Of a stretch of DNA of 42,718 nt, positions 35,117-42,718 are shown piece by piece. Source of the DNA: Treponema sp. (GTDB taxonomy: Bacteria; Spirochaetota; Spirochaetia; Treponematales; Treponemataceae). A program made the translations under genes and the position numbers. Below the pieces are notes generated by a model. The model saw only the letters and a program-made list of their open reading frames with translations, did no database searches and had not been told where the DNA came from. Location of the stretch: positions 1 to 42,718 of the forward strand of contig JAKSTL010000014.1 of the NCBI GenBank assembly GCA_024402595.1, read 5' to 3'. The number at the start of each line of letters is the position of its first letter. Positions within the stretch are counted from its first letter, which is position 1.

Positions 35117-35599
35117 TTATGCCTGCATTTCTCTTCTGTCTCTTTCATCTTCAACATAAACAATGTCGTTTTCTTTGTAAGTTTTTAAAACAAAGTTTGT
35201 TTTTGTTGAACGAACGCCTTCGAGAGTGGAAAGTTTTTCAGAAACAAAAAGCGCAACTTCTTTTAATGAATCGCCTTCGATAATCACTTTTAAGTCGTAA
35301 CCGCCACTCATTAAATAAAGAGAACGGATTTGTGGGAAGCGATACAATCTATCGGCAATGGCATCAAAACCATGTTCTCTCTGAGGCTGAACCTGGATTT
35401 CAATTTCGGCAAGAACTTTTTCTTTCTGCTCTTTATCTTTTTCGGGATTTACAACGGCGACATACTTAAGAATTACACCATCATTTTCAAGTTTTTTTAT
35501 AATTGCAGCAACTTCCGCTTCAGTTTTTTTTGTCATCGCGGCAATATCGGCCACAGATAATCTTGCATTCTGACGCAGTAAATCAAGTATTTCATCCAT
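35117..35599 (-). CDS. Lrp/AsnC family transcriptional regulator (AlaR-like)
   Basis: The 160-aa regulator has an N-terminal winged HTH (LLRQNARLSVADIAAMTKKT, residues 7-26, and VAAIIKKLENDGVI). An alpha/beta RAM ligand domain follows (PQIRSLYLMSGGYDLKVIIE, EKLSTLEGVRSTKTNFVLK). A C-terminal extension of about 20 residues (YKENDIVYVEDERDRREM) is also found in AlaR/YugG-type members. The first gene of the minus-strand run, it probably controls the aminotransferase that follows. AGGAGG precedes the start, and a TATAAT box lies upstream on this strand (35628-35633). The double-hairpin repeat copy B sits just beyond that box. Confidence 0.9.
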   Translation of the reverse strand: MDEILDLLRQNARLSVADIAAMTKKTEAEVAAIIKKLENDGVILKYVAVVNPEKDKEQKEKVLAEIEIQVQPQREHGFDAIADRLYRFPQIRSLYLMSGGYDLKVIIEGDSLKEVALFVSEKLSTLEGVRSTKTNFVLKTYKENDIVYVEDERDRREMQA

Positions 35600-35641
35600 A
35601 AGAATCCTCCTGTAAAACTTCTCTTTTATTATAACACTAAT

Positions 35642-35710
35642 GTCATTCCGAACTTATTTCGGAATCTCAATACTAAATCTAGCGGGATGCTGAAACGAGT
35701 TCAGCATGAC
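35642..35710. repeat. Dispersed double-hairpin repeat, copy B (69 nt)
   Basis: The layout matches copy A at 17217-17284. The first stem is ATTCCGAA/TTCGGAAT and the second stem ATGCTGAA/TTCAGCAT, with CTAAATCTAG between. Relative to copy A, two base pairs of the first stem are swapped on both sides, keeping the stem intact. It lies in the promoter region of the AsnC gene. Confidence 0.8.
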
Positions 35711-35797
35711 AATTTTCTTAAATTGTTTAAGTTTAAACCTTTTATATGTTATAAATATATAATTTACTATCTATTGAGATTTTTTACAATAATTTGA

Positions 35798-36688
35798 TTA
35801 AAGGGATTTTTCCTCTGATTTTATATCTGATTGCTTTTCTGTTCCCAGAAGAATTACCGAGGAAAAAATTAAAAGGATTCCAATAATTTTTAATATGGAT
35901 ATGCTTTCTTTCCATACACAAAAGCCTACAATTGTTCCTACCAAAGGTTCAACCGTTACAAGAATAGCCGCTTTTCCAGTTTCTAGGCCGCTTAACCCGA
36001 ATGTGTAAAAAATATAAGGTAAAACTGTACAAATTAAAGCAATTCCTATTATTAGAAAAATAACCTTTTGATTAAAACAATTTGATACTGTTTTTATTGA
36101 GCAAAAAGGCATAATGCTGAGAGATGAAAAAACAAAAGTGTAAAAAGTAACTGTAAGGGAATTATATTTTTTTAAGGTATATCTACTGAAAATTGAATAG
36201 AGGGCATAACCAAAACCTGCACAAAGTCCTATTAAGAATCCTTTTAGAGTTAATGAATGATTACCACCTATAATTTCGGTTACAAAAATACATCCTAGAA
36301 AAGTCATTATTAATGCGAGGATTTTTTTTAATGTAATTTTTTCTTTAAAAAGAATTAAAGACATAAACAACACAAAAATTGGAGATGTGTAAAGAAGAAT
36401 TACCGCTATGGATGCACCACTTTCCAGAATAGTTTTAAAATAACACAAGCTAAAAAATGTAAGGCTGACAATTCCAGTTCCAATAAACATCCATAAATCT
36501 TTTAGGCTGATTTTTAACAATTTTTTGTCTTTTATAAAAAGAAAAATAAATAAAAAGAAAGAAGATAATAAGCCACGAAAAAACATTATTTGAAGAGAAG
36601 AAAAACCTGCACTGTTTAAAGGTTTTAAGAACAAAGAAATAACTCCCCAAAGGATTCCAGCGGCAATTGTTAATAATGAATATTTCAT
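35798..36688 (-). CDS. EamA/DMT family transporter (drug/metabolite permease)
   Basis: The 296-aa protein has ten hydrophobic segments arranged as two EamA halves (first half MKYSLLTIAAGILWGVISLF; second half FLIGLCAGFGYALYSIFSRY, ETGKAAILVTVEPLVGTIVG). Such proteins export or import metabolites such as amino acids. The substrate is unknown. The ATG at 36686-36688 with GGAG upstream is chosen. The frame open to 36760 adds 24 residues read through the REP palindrome (including the artefact VVEPVETT), a common false extension. It stands alone, downstream of a repeat array. Confidence 0.9.
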   Translation of the reverse strand: MKYSLLTIAAGILWGVISLFLKPLNSAGFSSLQIMFFRGLLSSFFLFIFLFIKDKKLLKISLKDLWMFIGTGIVSLTFFSLCYFKTILESGASIAVILLYTSPIFVLFMSLILFKEKITLKKILALIMTFLGCIFVTEIIGGNHSLTLKGFLIGLCAGFGYALYSIFSRYTLKKYNSLTVTFYTFVFSSLSIMPFCSIKTVSNCFNQKVIFLIIGIALICTVLPYIFYTFGLSGLETGKAAILVTVEPLVGTIVGFCVWKESISILKIIGILLIFSSVILLGTEKQSDIKSEEKSL

Positions 36689-36715
36689 AAGAGTTATTCT
36701 CCAAAATTGAATTAG

Positions 36716-36742
36716 GGTGGTTTCGACAGGCTCAACCACCGC
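36716..36742. repeat. REP-like palindrome, copy 2, head of a tandem array
   Basis: GGTGGTT (36716-36722) pairs with AACCACC (36734-36740). It matches the element at 1747-1773 at 24 of 27 positions. The 22 nt from 36720 to 36741 are in exact register with the tandem units that follow, and 12 of 22 positions match unit 3. Confidence 0.75.
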
Positions 36743-36895
36743 AGGTATCGGGTTTAACAACCACAGGTATCTGGTTTAACCAACGCCTGTATCTGGTTTA
36801 ATCACCGCATTTTAATGGATTAACCAATGTATGTATCTGGTTTAAACATCGCATTTTAATGGTTTAATCAATGCATTTTAATGGTTCAGACAGCA
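36742..36895. repeat. Seven-copy 22-nt tandem repeat
   Basis: Seven consecutive units of exactly 22 nt start at 36742, 36764, 36786, 36808, 36830, 36852 and 36874. Four units carry GTATC(T/G)GGTTTAA and three carry CATTTTAATGG. Most end in C or T, A, A, T or C, then G. There are no spacers, so it is not a CRISPR array. It appears to be a degenerate expansion of the adjacent REP palindrome. Confidence 0.85.
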
Positions 36896-36906
36896 AGGGG
36901 CGGCGT

Positions 36907-36945
36907 AAAAAAAAAGACCGTCACACTAGGTAACGGCCTTTTTTA
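36907..36945 (-). terminator. Terminator of the lipoprotein gene at 36965
   Basis: AAAAAG-A-CCGT (ending 36921) pairs with ACGG-C-CTTTTT (36933-36943) with one mismatch. On the minus strand it is followed by a T-run of about ten. It begins about 20 nt past the stop of the lipoprotein gene. Confidence 0.85.
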
Positions 36946-36964
36946 GAACAAATTAGTATTCTAA

Positions 36965-37741
36965 TTATTCAGCATCTTCGAAGAGCCCAACTGTCTTTTC
37001 TTTGTCTGAATTGTAGTGAGCAACAACTTTGTCGCCTTTCTTTGCGTTTGCATACATATAAACCTGGCCAATTGCTTCTTTAGCTTTATTGAATGTATCG
37101 CCAGCTTCTTCTGAAGCTACATATTTAGCAACTTCTTTGTCGTTAAGAGAGATAACCAATGTTCCTGGAACATCTTGTGTTACGCTGATATTGAATTCGT
37201 ATCCTTCTTCGTTTTTAATGTTAAGAGCTTCGCTAACATAAAAAGCAGATGCGGCCTTTCCGTCGAGATATTCAACTATTGCATTTTTATCGATATTGTC
37301 CTGATCTGTATCCATTGATTCTTTCATAGCATTCTTTGAAACACCAGAATACTTTTCAACATAGTACTTACCATCAGCTACTCTAACACCAATAAGGATG
37401 AAGTCTAAAAGTTCATCTTTTTCGTCTTTTGTTTCACCAACTTTTGTTGAGTGAGTATTGATTGCAAGACCAACTACTGAGTTATTTGCAACAATTGATT
37501 CGTCATTCTTGATAACAACAGTTGTATCGATTTGAGATACTTTCTTTGAGTCACTTAATGGAACGAAACAACGTCTATAAGGAGTCTCTAAAGTAACTTT
37601 AGCATCTTCTGTTGCATCTACAGTAAGAGTTTTCTTCCATTTAGTACCTTTTCCATCACCTTCTCCTAAACCACCACAACTAACCAAAGCAAGTGCTACT
37701 ACAGCAACTGCGCCCAAAAAGATTTTCTTTGTCATTTTCAT
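36965..37741 (-). CDS. Lipoprotein, treponemal type, function unknown
   Basis: The 258-aa lipoprotein has signal MKMTKKIFLGAVAVVALALVSC (Cys22) and an AGGAGA site 8 nt before the first ATG. The mature protein is acidic and beta-rich (TLTVDATEDAKVTLETPYRR, IDTTVVIKNDESIVANNSVV, YEFNISVTQDVPGTLVISLN). It has regular alternating strands and no other cysteine that is obviously functional. The clean codon choice, strong SD and strong terminator suggest high expression, which is inference. It is monocistronic. Its leader contains three copies of a GCAGT-AAAAC motif. Confidence 0.8.
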   Translation of the reverse strand: MKMTKKIFLGAVAVVALALVSCGGLGEGDGKGTKWKKTLTVDATEDAKVTLETPYRRCFVPLSDSKKVSQIDTTVVIKNDESIVANNSVVGLAINTHSTKVGETKDEKDELLDFILIGVRVADGKYYVEKYSGVSKNAMKESMDTDQDNIDKNAIVEYLDGKAASAFYVSEALNIKNEEGYEFNISVTQDVPGTLVISLNDKEVAKYVASEEAGDTFNKAKEAIGQVYMYANAKKGDKVVAHYNSDKEKTVGLFEDAE

Positions 37742-37803
37742 TGAAAAAATCTCCTAAATGATTTTTTTTGCTATTTGAAGCAAATTAAAATAATTACATA
37801 TCC

Positions 37804-37859
37804 GCAGTAAAACCACGGACGCAGTAGAAAAACCAACGATTCATCTCTGCAGTTAAAAC
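37804..37859. repeat. Three short GCAGT-AAAAC repeats in the lipoprotein leader
   Basis: GCAGTAAAACCACG (37804-37817), GCAGTAGAAAAACCAACG (37821-37838) and GCAGTTAAAAC (37849-37859) share a core and follow each other between the lipoprotein start and the ABC gene. The function is unknown. The rest of 37742-37989 is AT-rich with no gene. Confidence 0.4.
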
Positions 37860-37989
37860 TTTTTGTTTTTCTGTAGTGTTATTTTCACACTTTTTATACA
37901 CTATACTTTATACTCAAAAAAAACTTATTTCAAGTATAAATGCATATAACTTTTTCTTTAACAGTTCTTTTTAGTTTTCTATTGATTTT

Positions 37990-39948
37990 TTATTCATCTA
38001 AAGTAATTCGGTTTCCTGTATACAAGAAATAATAACGACCTTTTGCGGCAATCAATTGGTCGTGAGTACCTCGCTCAATTATATTTCCGTGTTCAAGAAC
38101 AATAATTTCATCTGCATTGCGAACAGTAGAAAGACGATGGGCAATTACAAATGAAGTTCGTCCAGCCATAAGACTATCCATACCTTTTTCTATAAGAGAT
38201 TCTGTTCGAGTATCAATAGAAGAAGTGGCTTCGTCTAAAATTAAAACCGGTGGATTAGCTACAGCGGCACGGGCAATAGCAAGAAGCTGTCTCTGTCCCT
38301 GACTTAAAGAAGAACCATCACCGGTAATAACTGTATCGTAACCATTTTCCAAATGTCGAATAAAATGATCTGCATTGGCAAGTTTTGCGGCTTCATAAAC
38401 CTGTGCATCAGAAGCATCAAGATTACCGTAACGAATGTTTTCTCGAATTGTTCCTGTAAACAGATGTGTATTCTGCTGAACCATGCCCAAAGATTTTCTA
38501 AGAGCATCTTTTGAAATACTGTTTAAAGGGATTCCATCATAAGTAATCTTTCCATTAGCATCATCTACATCATAAAAACGAGTAAGAAGATTGATAGTAG
38601 TCGTTTTTCCAGAACCAGTAGAGCCTACCAGAGCAATTTTCATACCTGGCTTTGCGTGTATATTAATGTTATGAAGGACAGTTTTTTCTGGAGTATAACC
38701 AAAAGTAACATTGTCAAAAATAACTTCGCCCTGCAATTTTCTAAGAGAATTATCCTCAGGACTTTTCCATGCCCATTCTCCAGTTTTTGCAAAAGATTGA
38801 ACCAGTTTTTCATTTCCTTGTGAATCTTTGGCTTCATAGGCATTAACCAGAGTATATTTACCCTCATCAACTTCATTTTCTTCATCGATAACGGCAAAAA
38901 TACGCTCTGCACCGGCCAAGGCATTTAATACAGAGTTTGCCTGCTGACTCATCATTCCAATTGGTTGAGTAAAAGAACGAGTGTATTGCAAGAAAGCGGC
39001 AATTGTACCAAGATTCAAAACTCCAAAAAACCAATTAAAGCTGATTACACCAGATTCGCCTAAAATCATAAAAACTGAGGCAACTATGGCAATGATGGCA
39101 TATTGTATATGAGACATATTGTTGGTTACTGGCCCCATAACACCACCATAAGTCATAGCATCTGTTCCTGCTTTTCTAAGATTTTCATTGAGAATTGCAA
39201 AGTCTTTTTTTGTTTCTTTTTCGTGATTGAAAACTTTTATTACCTTTTGACCTTCAATCATTTCTTCAATATAACCGTTTAATTCACCAATGGCTTTTTG
39301 ATTATCGCGGAATGCTTTTACCGAGCGTTTTCCTATCATTTTAATAAGTTGGAAAATACAAACCATAAGCAAAAGCATAAGCAATGTAAGCATTGGACTT
39401 AAAATCATCATCATTACAAACACAGAAATAACGGTAAGACTAGATGAGAGAAGCTGTGGAATAGTCTGACTCAGCATTTCGCGTAAAGTGTCTGTATCAT
39501 TGGTAAAGCGAGACATTAATTCCCCATGAGTATGAGAATCGTAGTAACGGATTGGCAGTTTTTCCAGACGGTTAAACAAATCTGTTCGAATATTGAACAA
39601 AAGATTTGTGGAAATATAAATCATCAGGCGCTGATTGCAATAAGAAGCGGCAACTCCCACCAAGAAAAGAGCAAGAAGCCCCAGCATCAATTTTCCAAAA
39701 GCGGCCATAGTTCCTGCAATATCTGCAAAAGCTCCTCCAGAAGCAATTATTTTTGCCATTGGAAGAATGTAATTATTGATGGCAGGCTTTAAGAAATAAC
39801 TTCCTATAACCGAAGTTCCTGAACTGATTACGACACAAAGGAAAACAACAATCCAGAGTGCCTTGAACTTTCCCATATATTTTATGATTCTTGAAATTGT
39901 ATTCTTTGCATTTTTTGGTTTTGCAAAACCTCTTGAATGTGGTGGCAT
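37990..39948 (-). CDS. ABC exporter subunit with complete ATPase site (heterodimer partner 2)
   Basis: The 652-aa half transporter has a type I exporter membrane domain (six helices, about residues 25-350) and a nucleotide-binding domain (about 420-645). Walker A is GSTGSGKTTTINLL, the signature LSQGQRQLLAIARA, and Walker B plus catalytic Glu are LILDEATSSID. The H-loop is in VIAHRLSTVRNAD. Its ATG overlaps the upstream stop (TAATG), so the two subunits are translationally coupled. They should form a heterodimer of the LmrCD/YheHI type. Possible cargoes are drugs, lipids or peptides. No accessory genes suggest which. Confidence 0.93.
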   Translation of the reverse strand: MPPHSRGFAKPKNAKNTISRIIKYMGKFKALWIVVFLCVVISSGTSVIGSYFLKPAINNYILPMAKIIASGGAFADIAGTMAAFGKLMLGLLALFLVGVAASYCNQRLMIYISTNLLFNIRTDLFNRLEKLPIRYYDSHTHGELMSRFTNDTDTLREMLSQTIPQLLSSSLTVISVFVMMMILSPMLTLLMLLLMVCIFQLIKMIGKRSVKAFRDNQKAIGELNGYIEEMIEGQKVIKVFNHEKETKKDFAILNENLRKAGTDAMTYGGVMGPVTNNMSHIQYAIIAIVASVFMILGESGVISFNWFFGVLNLGTIAAFLQYTRSFTQPIGMMSQQANSVLNALAGAERIFAVIDEENEVDEGKYTLVNAYEAKDSQGNEKLVQSFAKTGEWAWKSPEDNSLRKLQGEVIFDNVTFGYTPEKTVLHNINIHAKPGMKIALVGSTGSGKTTTINLLTRFYDVDDANGKITYDGIPLNSISKDALRKSLGMVQQNTHLFTGTIRENIRYGNLDASDAQVYEAAKLANADHFIRHLENGYDTVITGDGSSLSQGQRQLLAIARAAVANPPVLILDEATSSIDTRTESLIEKGMDSLMAGRTSFVIAHRLSTVRNADEIIVLEHGNIIERGTHDQLIAAKGRYYFLYTGNRITLDE

Positions 39949-41714
39949 TAGTTTTCACCTCCTTCATCGGCAAGGTCTGCATCTCCAGAACCCTGCTGCT
40001 GGCTTTCATAAACTTCACGATAGATTTTATTTTCCTGAAGCAGTTGGTCGTGAGTTCCAAAACCGCTTAATTTTCCTTCATCAAGTACAAAAATTACATC
40101 TGCGTCTTTTACAGAAGAGATTCTCTGGGCAATAATAATTTTTGTAGTTTCTGGTGCCAGTTGTTTTAATGCTCCCCTGATTCTAGCTTCTGTGGCAGTA
40201 TCTACAGCAGATGTGGAATCATCAAGAATAAGAATCTTTGGTTTTTTAAGAAGGGCTCGAGCTATACAAAGTCTTTGCTTTTGACCGCCAGAAACATTAA
40301 CACCACCCTGTCCAAGATTTGTTTCATATTTTTCTGGGAAAGACTGAACAAAGGTATCTGCATCGGCAGCTTTACAAGCCTGGATAATTTCTTCATCGGT
40401 AGCGTCTGGATTTCCCCATTTTAGATTTTCTTTGATTGTTCCACTGAAAAGAACATTTTTTTGAAGAACCATAGCAACGGCATCACGAAGTACGGTAAGA
40501 TCATAATTACGAACATCTTCGCCGCCAACTTTTACAGTGCCGCTAAAAGCATCATAAAGTCGAGGAATTAAGGAAACTACTGTAGTTTTAGAAGAACCTG
40601 TTCCTCCAATTATACCTACAACCTGTCCGCTTTTAATTTCTAAATTGATGTCTGATAGAACACAGTTGTCTTTATTTTTATTGTAGCTGAAGCTGACATT
40701 TTCAAATTTAACAGAACCATCTTTTACCTGAAGAACAGGATTTTCTGGAGCGGTAATGTCGGAAACTTCATCAAAAATCTCGCAGATTCGATGATTGGAA
40801 GCCTTTGCCATAACCAGAGAAACAAAAAGCATACCAAGCATCATTAATGACATAAGGATTTGGGTTACATAGGTAAAGAAACTGATTAATTCGCCAGAAA
40901 GCATTGTTCCGAATACAACCTGACGGCCACCTAACCACATAACGGCAATCATTGTGAGATACATAACCAGCTGCATAATTGGCATCATAAAAATAATAAG
41001 TCGTTCTGCGTGAACCTGTGCATTTTTTACATCTTCTGCGGCTTTGCGGAACTTATTTTCTTCATATTCACCACGAACAAAGGCTTTTACAACCCGAATG
41101 CCTATAAGATTTTCCTGAATGGTTGCATTCATTGTATCGAACTTACGCATCATTTTTTCAAATCTTGGGTGAGCCATCATGGAAATTGTAAGAACACTAA
41201 TAGCAATGACTGGAATTGAAACAAGGAATATCATTGCAAGGCGGGCATTGATTTTAAATGCCATAAAACTTCCGGCCACAAGCATAATTGGTGAACGGAA
41301 AACCATATGAATAAGCATTCTGAAAACATTCTGTGACATGGTAACATCGGTAGTAAGACGAGTTACGAGACTGGCGGTACTAAACTTGTCGATATTTGCA
41401 AAAGAGAAGTTTTGTATGCAATTATAAAGCCTGCGACGAATGTTAGCACCATAACCTTGGGCTGCTACAGTGGAAAATCTTGTTCCTAAAACGCCGCAAC
41501 ACAGAGAAATACAGGATAGTCCTACCATTAAAAGTCCGGTTTTAACTACATAATTCAAATCTTTACCGGAAATACCAACATCAATAATTTTTGCCATTAC
41601 AAAGGGAATTATTACTTCCATAATAACTTCACCAACCATAACAACAGGAGAAAGGAAAGAATTGATTACATACTTCTTTTCCAGTCCTTTTAAAAGTTTC
41701 TTCACATTAGACAT
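39948..41714 (-). CDS. ABC exporter subunit with degenerate ATPase site (heterodimer partner 1)
   Basis: The 588-aa half transporter has a type I exporter membrane domain (about 15-310) and a nucleotide-binding domain (about 335-575). Walker A is GGTGSSKTTVVSLIPRLYD, the signature NVSGGQKQRLCIARA, and Walker B ILILDDSTSAVD. The Glu after Walker B is Asp, the usual mark of the catalytically weak subunit in heterodimeric exporters. The H-loop position in IIIAQRISSVKDAD has Gln instead of His. So one of the two ATP sites of the complex is degenerate. It is the first gene of the two-gene operon, with no strong SD before the ATG. Confidence 0.93.
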   Translation of the reverse strand: MSNVKKLLKGLEKKYVINSFLSPVVMVGEVIMEVIIPFVMAKIIDVGISGKDLNYVVKTGLLMVGLSCISLCCGVLGTRFSTVAAQGYGANIRRRLYNCIQNFSFANIDKFSTASLVTRLTTDVTMSQNVFRMLIHMVFRSPIMLVAGSFMAFKINARLAMIFLVSIPVIAISVLTISMMAHPRFEKMMRKFDTMNATIQENLIGIRVVKAFVRGEYEENKFRKAAEDVKNAQVHAERLIIFMMPIMQLVMYLTMIAVMWLGGRQVVFGTMLSGELISFFTYVTQILMSLMMLGMLFVSLVMAKASNHRICEIFDEVSDITAPENPVLQVKDGSVKFENVSFSYNKNKDNCVLSDINLEIKSGQVVGIIGGTGSSKTTVVSLIPRLYDAFSGTVKVGGEDVRNYDLTVLRDAVAMVLQKNVLFSGTIKENLKWGNPDATDEEIIQACKAADADTFVQSFPEKYETNLGQGGVNVSGGQKQRLCIARALLKKPKILILDDSTSAVDTATEARIRGALKQLAPETTKIIIAQRISSVKDADVIFVLDEGKLSGFGTHDQLLQENKIYREVYESQQQGSGDADLADEGGEN

Positions 41715-41796
41715 GGTTTAAATGTAATAAAAAAGCAATGGAAAAATCAAGAGATTGTATCTTAAATATTTTTATGAAGGAGTGTTGTGATATTTT

Positions 41797-41825
41797 TTCA
41801 CTTTTTATTAAAAATATGCTAGTAT
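41797..41825 (+). promoter_or_regulatory. Possible promoter with extended -10 for the YugP-type gene
   Basis: TTCACT (41797-41802), a 17-nt spacer and TAGTAT (41820-41825) preceded by TGC (extended -10) lie about 25 nt before the start codon, close to the SD. Confidence 0.4.
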
Positions 41826-41851
41826 TTTTTGGGAAGATTTGGAGGTAAATA

Positions 41852-42574
41852 ATGTATTTTGATTACACTTATTTGATTTATGTTATGCCGGCTGTTCTTT
41901 TGAGTTTAATTGCATCGGCTATGGTGAAAAACAGTTTTGCAAAATATAACAGGGTTCTTAGCAGTAAAAACATTACGGGAGCTCAGGCGGCGGCAATTTT
42001 AATGAAAGCAAATGGTATAAATGATGTTAGAATTGCGCATATTAATGGAGATTTAACTGATAATTATAATCCTTCCACAAAGGTTTTGAGTTTAAGTGAT
42101 TCTACTTTTTCCAGCACTTCTATTGCCGCTATTGGGGTTGCTGCTCACGAAACGGGACATGCCATTCAGCATCAGGTGGGATATGGACCGTTGGTTTTAC
42201 GAAAAATGCTTGTTCCTGTAGCAAACTTTGGTTCTAGATTCGGTCCTTCTCTGGCTATTCTTGGGCTGATTTTAGGTGGAACTGCTCAAATGGAAAGTAC
42301 TTTATCTATATTTCAATTGATAACTGACATTGGATTGCTTTTATTTGCGGCTTCTGTTTTATTTTATATTGTAACCTTGCCTGTGGAATTTAACGCTTCC
42401 AGACGGGCTTTAAAGATTTTAAAAGAAACTGGAACTTTAACTTCGGAAGAAATACCTGGGGTTAGGAAAGTGCTTTCGGCAGCGGCTATGACTTATGTTG
42501 CTTCTGCTTTGACTGCTATAGGCTCTTTAATTAGACTTTTGGTTATAACTGGAAGAAAAAATAATCGTAGATAA
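41852..42574 (+). CDS. YugP-type membrane zinc metallopeptidase
   Basis: The 240-aa protein has the Zn-peptidase motif AAHETGHAIQHQVGYG (HExxH near residue 100). Hydrophobic helices lie at about 6-24, 125-145, 155-180 and 215-235. The pattern matches the YugP family (putative neutral zinc metallopeptidase, about 225-240 aa), of unknown substrate and probably involved in membrane protein turnover. The ATG has GGAGG 7-8 nt upstream. It is divergent from the ABC exporter and precedes the tRNA gene. Confidence 0.9.
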   Translation: MYFDYTYLIYVMPAVLLSLIASAMVKNSFAKYNRVLSSKNITGAQAAAILMKANGINDVRIAHINGDLTDNYNPSTKVLSLSDSTFSSTSIAAIGVAAHETGHAIQHQVGYGPLVLRKMLVPVANFGSRFGPSLAILGLILGGTAQMESTLSIFQLITDIGLLLFAASVLFYIVTLPVEFNASRRALKILKETGTLTSEEIPGVRKVLSAAAMTYVASALTAIGSLIRLLVITGRKNNRR

Positions 42575-42611
42575 AAAAAATTAATTTTTTTAATTTTTTA
42601 TATAAAAGCTG

Positions 42612-42640
42612 TTGACACAAAATAATATAAAGTATATATT
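42612..42640 (+). promoter_or_regulatory. Strong sigma-70 promoter of the tRNA gene
   Basis: A consensus TTGACA (42612-42617), a 17-nt spacer and TATATT (42635-42640) lie 24 nt before the tRNA. Confidence 0.8.
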
Positions 42641-42664
42641 TATGGAACATTCGACGGAATGAAC

Positions 42665-42718
42665 GGGCTACTAGCTCAGTAGGTAGAGCAACGCCCTTTT
42701 AAGGCGTGGGTCACTGGT
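42665..42718 (+). tRNA. tRNA-Lys (anticodon TTT), partial at window edge
   Basis: The acceptor GGGCTAC, D-arm GCTCAGTAGGTAGAGC and anticodon arm ACGCC-CTTTTAA-GGCGT (anticodon TTT in a 7-nt loop) are followed by the variable region. The sequence ends before the T-arm and 3' acceptor, which are outside the window. The lysine identity follows from the anticodon. Confidence 0.93.

Noticed and set aside
36689..36760. N-terminal extension of the EamA transporter (24 residues including VVEPVETT)
   Set aside because: It is translated from the REP palindrome. VVEPVETT is a familiar artefact of this repeat. The ATG at 36688 has an SD and starts the first membrane helix.
36742..36895. CRISPR array
   Set aside because: The units are contiguous 22-mers with no unique spacers, and no cas genes are present.

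Overview
The window looks like a chromosomal stretch from a gut- or rumen-type Treponema (Spirochaetota). The DNA is AT-rich. It has many lipoproteins with spirochaete-like lipoboxes, a FecR/outer-membrane protein set, a groL gene with no groES beside it, and a sulfatase-modifying-factor-fold (FGE-fold) lipoprotein of the type common in treponemes. The genus is inferred from gene content and style; no search was run.

Left part (1-12.7 kb). A C-type-lectin/FGE-fold lipoprotein has an abruptly GC-rich 3' end that resembles a diversity-generating-retroelement (DGR) target. It is followed on the same strand by a small membrane protein, a NUDIX hydrolase, and one polypeptide carrying two energy-coupling-factor (ECF) ATPases plus the EcfT membrane subunit. 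Next comes a three-gene exported operon (small exported protein, beta-barrel-like outer membrane protein, FecR-domain protein). groL, an Ste24-type M48 protease and a LacI-type regulator follow.

Middle part (12.8-22.5 kb). This is the most accessory-looking and AT-rich segment. It carries an XRE regulator fused to a degenerate M78 metallopeptidase domain (HAIGH instead of HExxH), preceded by two identical operator-like palindromes around a good promoter. A ComFB domain is fused to a beta-sandwich-like domain. A cell-envelope cluster follows: a membrane-anchored beta-barrel-like protein and three lipoproteins, two of them tandem paralogues. The last paralogue carries seven GGG[I/L] motifs typical of Pmp-like beta-helix adhesins.

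Right part (22.5-42.7 kb). This is mostly housekeeping: M18 aminopeptidase, parA-parB, a class I methyltransferase, and a long colinear minus-strand run. In transcription order the run is AsnC regulator, aminotransferase, TPR protein with an Mrr-like C-terminus, RsmE, zincin-like protein, exported protein, RsmG, M29 peptidase, VanY-like lipoprotein. Beyond it lie an EamA transporter, an abundant-type lipoprotein, a heterodimeric ABC exporter, a YugP-type zinc protease, and a tRNA-Lys cut by the window edge.

Intergenic DNA holds several repeat families. These are two copies of a roughly 69-nt double-hairpin repeat with compensatory changes, two copies of a 27-nt REP-like palindrome, an exact 7 x 22-nt tandem array growing out of one of those palindromes, and five copies of the 10-mer TTATTGRACA next to hairpins. 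No transposase, integrase, reverse transcriptase, CRISPR array or rRNA was seen.
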